A program made the position numbers and the translations under genes. Under the pieces are notes generated by a model that searched no databases, had not been told where the DNA came from, and saw only the letters and a list, made by a program, of their open reading frames with translations. DNA of 64,000 bases. Origin: Pestalotiopsis fici W106-1. Its lineage: Eukaryota > Ascomycota > Sordariomycetes > Amphisphaeriales > Sporocadaceae. Each line of letters opens with the position of its first letter. Position 1 is the stretch's first letter. This document shows, one piece after another, positions 43,550 to 55,719 of the stretch. The stretch spans positions 620,001 through 684,000 of the forward strand of contig NW_006917101.1 of the NCBI RefSeq assembly GCF_000516985.1. The letters run 5' to 3'.

Positions 43550-46199
43550 CTACCATATATCATATTCAGCCATCGTCTGTGGCATCCAGTCCCTGTCTAT
43601 GTCATCAATGGAATTGACCAAGTCCATAATATTGTTGGCCATGAATGATCCAAATGTGCCAGTGTCTTCCATCGCAGCGTTGTACAGTTCTCCTATTGAT
43701 GTAAGACTGGGCTCCACTGTCATCGACACAAATAAAGCTCGTGGATCATTTTGATACGGGACACTGCCATTAGACCCTTCATCCAAGCCGCCCATCGTTG
43801 TGTGGCTTGGAGTGATGTTCAAGCCTGCCAATAACCGGCCCAATTGCTTGAGTTCCGAGATATGTAGCATGGATAATTCGTTACCATTGGCATATAGATT
43901 GCCTAGTATTGATCTGGCCTTTTGAAGCCAATCTGAGCCATTGACAATCAAGCTTGCATCGACGGTTGAGGCAATCATAATGATGATCGCAGCCATGGAT
44001 GCCGATTCCAAATCAAAAGGTAACACTGAATCTAGTAGAAAAGAGGATCAGACTTGAGATGAACTTCCCGAGGCATGAAAATAATGTCAAAATCAAAGGC
44101 CAAAGGAATAAAAACAAGTCCGAGCAAGGTCCGCGTCCCGGCAAAAGTTAATAATGGAAAAGAAGGAAAAGACCAGGCAACAAACGGAATCACTTACCTA
44201 AAAGATCATGAGCCAATAGTGTACATAGAATCATGAGCGTTTGCATTGAAGAATCCACGCATATTTCTATCAGATTTCTAGTAGTTTCCGAGGCTTCGAG
44301 TTTTGCGCTACAATCTAATGGTGACTCAAGGCGGATCTTCAGGAAGCAGTACAGCAATGGTCGTGTCGCAAGGATGATACTCTGTCGCGGCAGTCGGGAT
44401 TAGTATCATTTCGCGTTGATCAATGGTCAGAAAGGGTTGTATTTTACCCGGTGATAGTGAAGATGCAAGTGCGCAGAAATTCTCGAGAGGCCACCGGCCG
44501 TTGGTTCCAGGCGTATTGGAAACAATCTATGAAGATCGTCCGCAATCTTTGCGACTTTGGCCAGCACATTCCTCGTACTATCTAGGAATTTGCTATTCAA
44601 TTTGCCGTCAACGCCGTATATGGCTAATGCCCGCGGCACAAATCAGCTCAGTGTGTCTCTTATTTGGATCGCCGATGACCTACTTCTGTTGATATCTGTG
44701 GTTACCTGCGACAATCTGATGCGCATACGCAACGCCTCGCGCGGCTGAACCAGACCCGAGAACTTGGGTAATTGAGGATGCACATCATCATCATGGATTG
44801 ACTGAGGAACGCCTGCCGTGGATGTCATCTCTCGATCCAGGATGTACACGGTCCACCACGCCCGTCTTGATCTTTCTACGAGCTCAACGCCAATTCGCTC
44901 TGCCGGCATATCTGTATGCAGACCATGGCCGAGAGCTAAGCGCATAGCTTGGCCAATCTGGTATCAATCAGTCTCAAAAGCTCATAGACCACGTGGGCGG
45001 GGATGTTGATATCGACTCGTGAACCTACGTAGTTGTGTGCTGCAATTCTATAGTCGATGCACTGGAGATAGAGCGCAATACAGGTAAGAATCTCTACCGC
45101 CTGCAAGGGGTACCGCCATAGCATAATCATATGCGGCAGCCGTTGAAGTGCATTCACAAAGAACTCGGCTCCGGCAGGACATTTTCCTTGTCTTCGCTTA
45201 TTCTTGAAGGCTTTCCCAAAAGCCAAGATGAGCAGTAGATGAATGTACCACAGCTCATCCAACGAGGCGCTTCCCGGTTGCTTGTAGAATTCATGAAGGG
45301 CCGGCATGAATGTGTCATGGTCGAAAAGATGAAACATTTGCCCACAATAGAACTTGACAGTATCTATAAGATGAATTGCGTGATCAATGTCTGGCAAAGC
45401 GGGTGGTGTGAGCGATTGAGCAGGTTTTCCGCTCCAGCCCAAGTCGTATGACTGGCCCTCAAAAACGCGATCTATGAGCGGCATGTTTTCGTGAAAGACA
45501 TGCTCATAAACCATGTTGAGGGTCTTTTGTGTAAAGGACCAGTTCGAAGATGTGCCCAAGTACAATGTTGTGCCGTCATCTGCACTCATAAAGGTTGATT
45601 GACCGGTTGTTAGTGGATTCGTTAATGATGTCTCATGTGAGCATGCTGTCGATAGCGTCGTAGCCGCGGCCACGGGCTGTGGTTGCGACGACGTGTCCGG
45701 TTGCGCATCAACCGTGGGGGAATATTGGCCTTGTGCCCCAGGTGACTGAGAAATTGCCCCGGAAGAATTCTGATGGGCATCCTCGACACCGGGCTGAGAG
45801 GAGGCACTCCGGTGCGAAGCTCTTCTTTCCAATTCTTCAATATAGCTATGGCATGTTTAGCCATGTGTGCACAAGTCTCTACTTGGAACAAAAAACATAC
45901 CCTTTCGTGACTGTGACTTTTTGATGGCGACTATTGAACCTGCATGGCACGTTTCGCCTCGCACAGGCGCTGCACGGCCTGCCGCCCGACGTCCCCGAGC
46001 ACCTTGTCTTTTGCTTGCGACATCTTTCACACCTAGAAGAGACACCGGCACGTCAACAGATATTTCTATATTGTATGCGATGGCGGCGTTGATGTGTGAG
46101 GGAGTCTGTGGCTTACGCGTTGACTGCCCGTCCTCCCACAGCCCTTACAGCACTAGAATTAGCTTCGGGCTCAGCGGCCGGTGCCGGGTTTGTTGTCAT
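43550..46199 (-). CDS. Zn2Cys6 transcription factor with fungal-specific regulatory domain
   Basis: A 715-residue nuclear regulator in seven exons: 46117-46199, 45901-46032, 45029-45845, 44684-44957, 44448-44623, 44198-44381 and 43550-44031, with frame preserved throughout. The DNA-binding cluster has cysteines at 29, 32, 39, 48, 51 and 58 (CERCRKQKTRC and CSACARRNVPC), followed by a basic linker and a short coiled stretch (YIEELERRA). The fungal-specific transcription-factor domain occupies about residues 190-520, with HLFDHDTF, AHNYIGQAMRLALGHGLH and RRAWWTVYILDREM. A C-terminal part contains TIYGVDGKLNSKFL and SIILATRPLLY. The first exon is found only by joining to the Cys cluster. Target genes are unknown. 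It is the last intact gene before the RIP-decayed block. Confidence 0.9.
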
Positions 46200-46628
46200 T
46201 GCGGGGGTTGGTTACTCAGATCCGCTTATTGCGCAATCGCCGCATTTCCAAGTGAGCCGAGTGAATGGGAGGTTGCAAGACATCAAGTCACCATTCGGAG
46301 CAGTTTACAACATGGACAGAACATGGCATAGTCACTTGTCCTGCTCACTGAACTGGCGGGGAATAAGTCACAGCTATGGGGTATAAATTAGAGGAATATT
46401 ATTCGGGCTACCCCCCCTCCGTTATCCGGGCTTGGTTACCTGACCCCACCCATATAATTCCCAGCTATAGAGCACCCTGCATTAGTTAGTATAACTAAAT
46501 ATGGCCTAATTCGTTTAAATCCGATAAGTTTGCAAAAAGCATATAATTATATAAGAAGTGGCCCGTGCGTTAATTTATTTACTTAGTTATTATTTAAAAA
46601 AGGATTATTAAAGACGTCGTCGTCGTCG
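46200..46628. other. Transition from gene-bearing DNA to AT-rich repeat block
   Basis: Composition changes sharply near 46,380-46,500. Left of this is the promoter of the transcription factor. To the right, C-rich runs (about 46,410-46,450) give way to long A/T-rich text. A CGTCGTCGTCG run sits just before the Copia target site. The identity of this flank is unknown; it may be part of an older repeat that was the Copia target. Confidence 0.5.
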
Positions 46629-46633
46629 ATTAC
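46629..46633. repeat. Left target-site duplication of the Copia element
   Basis: ATTAC directly before the 5' LTR, repeated after the 3' LTR at 63720-63724. Confidence 0.75.
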
Positions 46634-46866
46634 TATTAGATGGTGGATTATAATTCCCATATACTGGGGTATGCTTAAGCACACGGATTAACCCTATAAT
46701 ATTTAAATAAATATACGGGACCTTTTAGGGATTAGCCGGGGCTATTTAAATAAGCGTATACCTTATTAAAATTAAAAGGCGTAAAATATAAATTAATATA
46801 TTATATAATTAATATTTATATTAAATTAGTTTAAATTTTAATAGGAAAATATTATTTTAATTAATA
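46634..46866 (+). repeat. 5' LTR of the Copia element
   Basis: This pairs with 63487-63719 over 233 bp. Differences are almost all C/T or G/A, the signature of RIP. Shared landmarks include TACGGATTA/ACACGGATTA, AATATTTAAATAAATATACGG and AAGCGTATACCTTATTAAAA. Confidence 0.85.
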
Positions 46867-49800
46867 ATTAAAAATTTTAATATTTTCGCTAAAATTACAA
46901 AAATAATAATTACGAAAAAAGCCGGAATCGGCTTAATAATATTATTAAAAATAACCTCCGATTAAAATAATTAAAAATATATATTTTAAATTTAGGTATA
47001 AATTGCCAGATTAATTAATTATTTTAAAAATAAAACGATTTTAATTAAAATTTTAATTAAACCGGATATAAAAAAAACTAAATATATAAAAACCGCGGTA
47101 ACGATTTTTAAAATTATAAATAAAAGCGACGATCCGAGTATTTAAAATAAAAAAAACGGGGAATAAATAATAATAAATTTTATTAAAAAAGGTTAAAAAT
47201 CGTTTAATTTCGATTATAATTATTATAAAATAAAAAAGGCTATATACGCTAAATAATATATAGCGATTAAAAAAATTATAAAATAAATAATTATTATAAT
47301 TTCTCTAAATTTTTTTTTTATATATTACTTAATTAATAAGCCTTTATATAAATAATACAAAAATTTAAAGGCTCGCTATAGCAAATTAGCTATAAATAAT
47401 AAAAAAAAAGCAAAAAAATAATATTTAAAAGCTTTTAAGCCTTTAAAAATATTAAAAAAAGCTATTAATTAAATTAATAAATAAAAAATAATTATAGCGA
47501 AAGCTTAAATAAAATAAATAATTAAAATATAAAATAATTCGGTTTAAGTTATAAATTTCCTAAATATAATTATTTTAATTATATTATAATAGGCCGTTTT
47601 TTATTAAATTTATAAAAAATAAAATATTTTAAATAAAAATTTAAAATATTAGGTAATAAATAACGACTTTTATAAAAGCTTAAATATTTAATAGCTAATT
47701 AGGCTAAAAATTAAAAAAAGCGCTTTTATAATTTATGCTAATAAAGCTAAAAAATAGCTTTAAAATAAATAAAATAAAAATATTTATCCTATTAAAAATT
47801 AAATGCCTTCCTAATTAAATACGGCTAATTTACGTAAAAAAAAAGGTAAATAAATTATTTATAATAAAAAATAAAAAAATATTAAATACTTTATTTATTA
47901 TTTTCCTTATATTTTTAATTTATATTTTTACGTATTTTTAAAAAAAGCCTATTTAGGTTTCGTTTTTAAAAATAAAATATAAGCATAAATAAATAAAGCC
48001 TTTAAAAAAACCCTAATTTATAAAAATAGGTTCGCAATATAAAAAGGATTAAAATTAACCGAATTAGCATATTATAAATAACTAAAAAAAATCGCTCCCG
48101 ATTAATATAAATTAATAAAACGGACGATTAATAATAAACGTATAAAATAATTTTATAATATTTATAAAAAACTATTTTTTACGCTATTTAGTTATTTTAA
48201 ATTTAGCAATAATAATTTTAATTATAAATATAAAAAAAAGGCTTATTAATTATAAATAAGCTTTTAATTACGATTTTATTTAATTAAGCGACCGGAAATT
48301 ATTTATTTACGGATACGGTATAATAATTATATAGCTCGGATTTAAAATATTATTATTAAATAATATAATTTATTATTTTAGGCTATTAATTATATTAATA
48401 TTATTTTGTTAATTATAAAAATAAAAATATTACTAGGATAATAAAAACGATTTTATAATATTACGCAAAAAAAATAAATTTTTAATTAATATATTTTAAA
48501 ACCGATATAAATAATACGTTTTCGAATATAGACTTTATAAATTATTTTTAGCGTTATTTGCTATTTACCGGAAAAAATATATAATATAAATAAAAAAACT
48601 ATTATTAATTAAAAAAGCTATACGATAATATTATAAAATAGGATATTTAAGCCCGGTAGCTTTCGAATATTTTATTTATTTATTTTAAAAGGTAAAAATT
48701 AAAAGACTAATTATAATAAAATATAAAGCCTACGCATTTATAAAAATTACGCGTTAATTACGGCGAGCGCTACGGCTAATTAACGAAAATTATAGCGAAT
48801 AACTAGCTATAAATTTTTATAATTATATTAAAAAAATCGAAAATTATATATCCTAAATATTAATTATTTATCGGCAAACGGAATATATATAAAATTATTA
48901 TTTTATAAAAAAGATTACGGTTATATTAATTAACGTTTTCCGATCGTTTTTAAATATAATAAAAACCTAATATAATATTAAAATTAAAATTATCGAATAC
49001 GATAACGAAATTATAAAAATTAAATAAATAATAAAAAAATACCTCGAAAATAAATATATTAAATTTAAGCCTTTAATATTATATATATAAGCCTAAAATA
49101 AAGCTATTAAACGTTTAAAAGGTATAATTAAAAAAAAAATAAATAATGCGTATTAGCGCAAAACTCCTTTATTAACTTTAGCCCGAAATCGGCAAAATCG
49201 CGGTATATTTATATAATCGCACGCCGAATTATAATTCCCGATAGCGTATATTATATATAAAATTTTATAAAGTAATTGCGAAAGCAAAAAAAGTTCTAAA
49301 TCTAAACTATAAGCTTAATTAAACCTATTTTAAAATATTTAAATATAAAGCGTACGTAATAACGCTAACGATATAATAGAAATTTAGCCGTTTATAGCGA
49401 TTAATACCTAAAATATAAATAGAATATTTAATTAGATATAAATTATTTAATATTTATAAAATTTAAATTTTTAATTAAAATAAATTAATTAATATAAAAA
49501 ATATAATTATAAATAAAAAAAAATTATACGATAAAAAATAAAATATATTTAAAAACAAATTTTTAAATATTAATATTTAGCTTATCGCCGATTTTATAAT
49601 TAATTACGCAATATTTAAAAATAAGATCCTATAAAAATTAAAAAATAAAAATACCGCCGTAAAAAATATTTTATTAAATAATAATTAAAACGATTAAAAG
49701 GAAAATAATAATTAAAAAAATAAAAAAATAGCGCTAAATAAAAAAAATAAATAATATCTTTTTATTACCGCGAAATTTACCTTTTAAATTTTATTATAAA

Positions 49801-50853
49801 TACTTTTATTAGCTTTATTAATATATAATATAAAAGCGATTATAATTAAAAATACGGCGTTATTAAAAAAAGGACCTAAAATAATCCTATAATAAATAGC
49901 TTTTTTAGCTAGTTATAAAGCCGTTTCTAAAATAGGATAAAGCAATAATTAAAACGATAAAGCAAAGCTAAAACGCTTTTTTTATTAAAAGGTAAAAATT
50001 TATAAAACGGAAATCCTAGCTCCTTTTAAATAATATTATAAATTATATTATTATCCGTTTAATAAATTATTTTTTTAAGCAAAAACTAATTATTTATAAA
50101 ATTATAAAAATATATAATTTTAAACTAAAATTAATAAAAAAAATTTATAAATAAAAAACAAATAAATCCTTAATTATATATAAATATATATATATAAATT
50201 CGATAAATATAAAAAATTTTAAAAATATAAAACAAAATTCGTCGTTTACGGTAATTAATAGGCGAAATCCTAAAATTAAAAAACTTATACGGCTATATTA
50301 GCTAAAAAATTATTTCGCACTTTAATCGCGATTATAGCAAAATTCGATTTTAAATTAATATAATATAACGTAATAAACGCGTTTATATACGCTTTTATTA
50401 ATTAAAATATATTTATAAAAATACCGGATAAATATCGAAAAAAAAACGTTATATTATTATTAAATAAAGCACTTTATAAATTATAAATATTACTATTATT
50501 ATAATAAAAAAAGTTTATAAAAACTTTAGCTAAAATCGGTTATATTTAAATATTATATAAATTTTACGCATTTATTAAAAAAAAAATACTAATTTTTTTT
50601 TACGTTAATAATATAATTATCGCATATAAAAATAAAAATAAAAAGGCTATTAATTATTTAATATAATATTTTATAAAAAAGTATAAAATTAATAATAGCG
50701 AGCTAATATAGTGGTTTTTTAGGATAAAAATAATTAGAAATTATATATCTAAAATAATTTAGTTTTCCTAAAAGGCTTATTTTAAAAAGATCGCTAAATT
50801 TATAAATAAAAAAAAGATTTATATAACGCTAATAAATTGCGAAAAATTTATTT
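46867..50853 (+). pseudogene. Left part of the decayed Copia gag-pol
   Basis: AT-rich and full of stops. The recognisable part is at the right end (50281-50830). Conceptual reading there gives KTYTAILA...LFRTLIAIIAKFDF and a polymerase active-site strand at 50598-50612 reading F-Y-V-N-N, where Copia enzymes have Y-V-D-D; the two Asp-to-Asn changes are G-to-A, as RIP would cause. Gag and integrase portions to the left are too decayed for me to mark individually. Confidence 0.75.
50849..50853. repeat. Left target-site duplication of the nested Gypsy element
   Basis: TATTT before the left LTR, repeated at 62679-62683. The exact limit is uncertain by a base because the LTR ends are TTAA/TCAA-like. 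Confidence 0.6.
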
Positions 50854-51124
50854 TAATATAGGGGCGCTGGAGATGCCCACTAAAAATAGCTATGGAGGCT
50901 TAGCTTAAAATGGCTTTATAAATCCCAGAAAGACTTATAAGCCTTTGTTTTTCGTTGCGTTTAGCATATAGGATTATTATCTATTATTTTTTTAATCAAA
51001 ACTATTCCTATATACTTTAAAATTTTATATATTATTTAATTAAAAACCATATAAAGGCCACAGCCTTACGGCTATCCGTTTTAGGTGGGGGTTGGTTTGG
51101 TTTAGTTTTTATTCCTTATTTCAA
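50854..51124 (+). repeat. 5' LTR of the nested Gypsy element
   Basis: 271 bp, co-linear without gaps with 62408-62678; I see only transitions between the copies. It contains long G-rich or mixed-composition stretches that stand out from the AT-rich surroundings, such as GGGGCGCTGGAGATGCCC and GGCCACAGCCTTACGGCTAT. Confidence 0.88.
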
Positions 51125-54100
51125 ATAGTGTTTAGCTATAGGATCAAACCTTTCGCATATTAATATAATTATATTTATACGCCGACGATAAGACCTTTTA
51201 CGATAATTTTTTATAAAGTATTCTTAATAAAATAAATTTAATTAAAATAATAAAAATACTTTTTTGCGGAAATAAGGAAAACCCCGATAATTTGCCCCCT
51301 AGCCTAAACGGAAATACTAAAGATCTATCGATACCTAGATAATTATGGTAAAAAAAAAGCCCTTACTCCTTTTATACGCATGGAAAAGCTAGATCGGCGT
51401 AATATAATTACGAGCCTAATTATATTAAACCGTAGCTATTCGGTTATTAATATATCGATAATATTTTTACCACTAATACGGCATTTTTAATATATAATAT
51501 TTTAATTATTTTTATTTATAAAGGAAAAAAAATATAAATTATCCGGTTATCGCATAATTAATTTATATCGCTTAAATATCGGCATTTTAGGCCTATCTAT
51601 ACGATATATAACGAATTTTATTATTTTAGTTTAATATTTACTAAATATAAATATTACCAAAATTTTATAAAATATATTTATTAAATATAAAAAAAAATTA
51701 ATTAAATAATTACTAATTTTAAAAATTAAGCCTAAAATTATACGGTTTAACCGGTATTTTCGGTTTAATACTTAACTTTATTATTAAACGCAAATATTAC
51801 TAAAAAACCAGATATAATTACTAAATATAAATTAAAGGCTAATAGATTAATTAATAATAACTAAAAAAAGCTCGAAAATCGTAAAATTAAATAATTAATT
51901 TCGGCAATTATTTTAAATATATTCCGGAAATATAACCCCGGATAAGATAAAAAGCTAATTATAAATACTAATACTAAATATACGATAATTATACGATAAA
52001 AAAAAACTAAATTTAATCCGCAATACTGCTTTTATAATTATTTTAATTAATCCTAAATTATATTTTATTTCCTATTTTTATTTAATTTGCCGAATTAAAT
52101 ATTCGCTATATTAAATTCTAATATTAATCCTTTTAATAAAAAGCCTATTATTTCGGCTATTTTTTTAAATAATATTAATAATATATTTGGAACCTAGCGA
52201 TTATATAATTAACGTTAACTTATTTTTTAAGCCCTTTTCCTCGTTTAAATCCCTGCTTATTATATTCCGATTACCTAAATATATATAATTGCTTTTAAGG
52301 TTAACGAGCATTTTAAATTTAAATTTAATAGCAAAAAAGCAATATTTTTTTTTTAAAATATAAAAAAACTATTTAACTTTTATGCTATAACTAATTAAAA
52401 TATGCTAAAAAAGCTGCTTTATTAAAGCGTTAGTAAAATTATAAAAAATCATATACGAATTGCTATTAATAAATGCAAAATTTAGTCCGAAATTAAAACT
52501 AAAATTAAAATAATTTTTTATATCGGAAATACTAAGCAAAAATATATTTTAAAAAACCGATTTTGCGATTTAAAACGCGGCAATCCTATTAAAAAACCTA
52601 TAATAATATATAGCTATTATCTTAATTATAAAGCTCGTATCCTGGAGCTCCGAAAAGCTAAATAAAAATTTACCGATTTTAATAAAACTAAAAAACTATT
52701 AAAGCGTATTAATCGAAATATTATAAAAAGTATTTTAATATAATATTTTATTAAAAAATATAATAAATTTTTTAAACACAAATATTTTAAAATTATAAAT
52801 ATATTTAAAAAATAAGCTACTATAAAAATTAAAATTAATAAGCATAATACCTAAGCTATTTATATTCGAATTTTTAAAAGCTTAGCTAATTCCGCTATTA
52901 CCACTAATAAGCCTTTTAATAATATTAAAACCAATATAGCTAAAATTACTAATAATATTTTTAAAAATAATAAAAATATAAAATAGCTTATTAAAAAAAT
53001 AACCAAACTTTAGTTATATATCTTATAAAAAGCTAAAAAAATCCCTAATTAAAGCGATAAACTATTTTACCTATAGGTAAATGCTATTAATACCGTCCTT
53101 ATAATAAATCTAGATTTATATAAACGCTTCCCGATTTATAAATCTACCCCGTCGCTTTAGGTAAAAAGGGTAAAAGATTAATTATCCAGCTTTTTTCTAA
53201 TAAATTATTACTTTTGCGGATCCAGCTATTTTATTTAGGAATGCGCTAAACGCCGGATATTTTACGACGATAAATTCCTTTTATACGATTTTAAAATTAA
53301 AAAATATTTTTATATAAATCCTAATGGTTCCCTTTTAAATATAATATTACCTTAAAATTTAATTAATTAATACAAAAAACTTAAATAATATATCGGCCTT
53401 ACCGCCGCTTATTATATATTAAATTATAAAAAGGCCTTTATTATATATTATATAATAAAAACCGAATATTTCCTAAAATAGGCTAGCCGTAGCATTAATA
53501 ATAAGGCTATAAATAAAAATACTAAAGTTATAAAAGAAAATGCCGCCAATAATACCTAGGCACGAACCAACGTTATTTCGGTTATAGCTTTTAATTAACT
53601 AATTAAATACCTAAATTAAATTAATATAAATAAATATTAATACTAAAAGCTACCTAATAAAGGCCTTGCTCCCTTTATAATAAATTCGAATATTATTAAA
53701 TAAATAAAAAAATATTTAATAAAAATATATAATATTATAAAAAAGCGAAAAATCGCTCGTATTTATAAATTAGATAAATCTAATATTATTAATATTATAT
53801 ATATTATATTAAAATAAAATAGCAATACTTTTTTTTTTATAAACGGCTATAAATAAAAACGCGATTTTTTTACCTAATTAAGCGAAAATAATATTTAAAA
53901 AACCGGTTAATTAAAATATAATAATAAAGCCTAATACTACTTTTTAATAAAAAGCCAAAATAACCCAAATCCAACCTAAAAAACGATTTAATACTAAATA
54001 GGAATTTTTCGACGAAAAAATAAAAAAATTCCTAAATAAATCGCTTTTAATTTTATATATTTAACTAATAAATTTCGTACCTAAATATAAAAAAGGCTTA

Positions 54101-55719
54101 ATTAAGGCCCTTAATATCCTAAAGTATATAAATAAGCAAAATTATACTAAAATATTATATTTTTCGAATAAAGCGTTACTAAATTAAAATTTTTATTTTT
54201 TTTCGAAAGCTACTTTAGCTATATTTATTAATACGATTAACGCTAGTTTTCCTATTAATTAAAACGGATAAAAATCCTAAATATAAGCATTTTTTACTAA
54301 TAAACCCTAAATTAATAATATTTAATTATACGGTAGCTATATCGATATTTATAATATAAACTCCCTACCCGAAATTACGATTATTTATATTAAAAATTTT
54401 ATTAATCCGCTATCTAAAATAGCTATTTATATTAAACCTATTAATATAAAAAATATAATTATTAGGTTAATTAATACTAATACCGAAATTTTTATTATTT
54501 ACTTCGAATACGTAAAAAAACACTTTATTTTTATAAAAGGTTATAATATAAAAGTGCAAAGCTTTAAAAAAAGCTAATATATGCATAATTAGCATAATTA
54601 AATAACTAATTTAAATCGCTAATCGCAATATTATATTTCTAATATATATAATTCCTAATATAAAATTAAAAAATAAATTAATCTTCGGCATAAACTTTAT
54701 CTAAATTACCTATATAAATATAAGCTTTTAAAATAATTATATAATCGGAAATATAGCTTTCGGAAATAATAAAATTATAATACGTATTAACGATTTAACA
54801 AAATTTAAACCTATATTTAAAATAAACTTAATTATCGAAATACTCCTAAACCTAAATACTCTAATAATACGCGAAATTAACGTTATTAGGAATATTACGT
54901 ATAATTAAATTAAAAAAAAAATTGCCTTTTTTAATTAACGAAAATTACGTATAAATCTAAATTAACCTATCGGAAAAACCTTTATTTAATATTATATATT
55001 AAATTATAGGCTTTTCGCCGATAATTATAAATGCTATATTTTTATATAATATCGAATTTAATTAAAAAAATATAATTTATAGGTTATTTTCGGATAAAAA
55101 GCTAGCTATATTTTTAAATATTTTATTTATATATAAAAATAAAAAAACCGTTAATATTAAAACTCGTATTTTACGGCAAATTAACACCATATATAAACCT
55201 AAATTTAAAAAAATTATACTTATTAATAATTAACCTAAAAAAAATAAGGTCCCTCCCGGAAATATAAACTAAAAAAAATATAAATAGGCTAAAGCTTTAA
55301 AAATTATAAAACCGTAAAATGCGAAAAGGCTTTTATCCAGGATTATACCTAAATAATTTAATTTAGCGAAAAAAAGCAAATTTACTCCTAAACGCCTAAA
55401 TAAATTATTTAATAAAATTAATCCTTATATAACTAATTAAAAAAAATAAATGCTTTTTAAAATTTTATTTAAAAAAAAAAGGTATTAGCATAAAACTTTA
55501 TAAAAAACGGCAAAATTAAAAATATTATTACGCTACTTTATAAAATCCCGATTATCCTTTATAAGGCCTAATAATTAAAAAATATCCCTATACCTAAAGC
55601 TTTAATACTTAAGGTAATCGAGTTTTTAAAAGTAAGATAATTAGTATAAATAATAAAACCTTATTATAATACCTACCGAAATATTTAATTCCTAATTATA
55701 AAAAAAAATAATAGCTTTC
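51125..55719 (+). pseudogene. Upstream internal part of the Gypsy element (gag/protease region, unassigned)
   Basis: 4.6 kb of AT-rich decayed sequence between the 5' LTR and the recognisable reverse transcriptase. By position it should hold the gag and protease parts, but stops and substitutions hide the motifs and I cannot place a zinc knuckle or protease site reliably. Confidence 0.45.

Noticed and set aside
45857..46051. Single-frame reading over the start of the transcription factor
   Set aside because: It is out of frame with the Zn2Cys6 cluster; the spliced exons recover all six cysteines.
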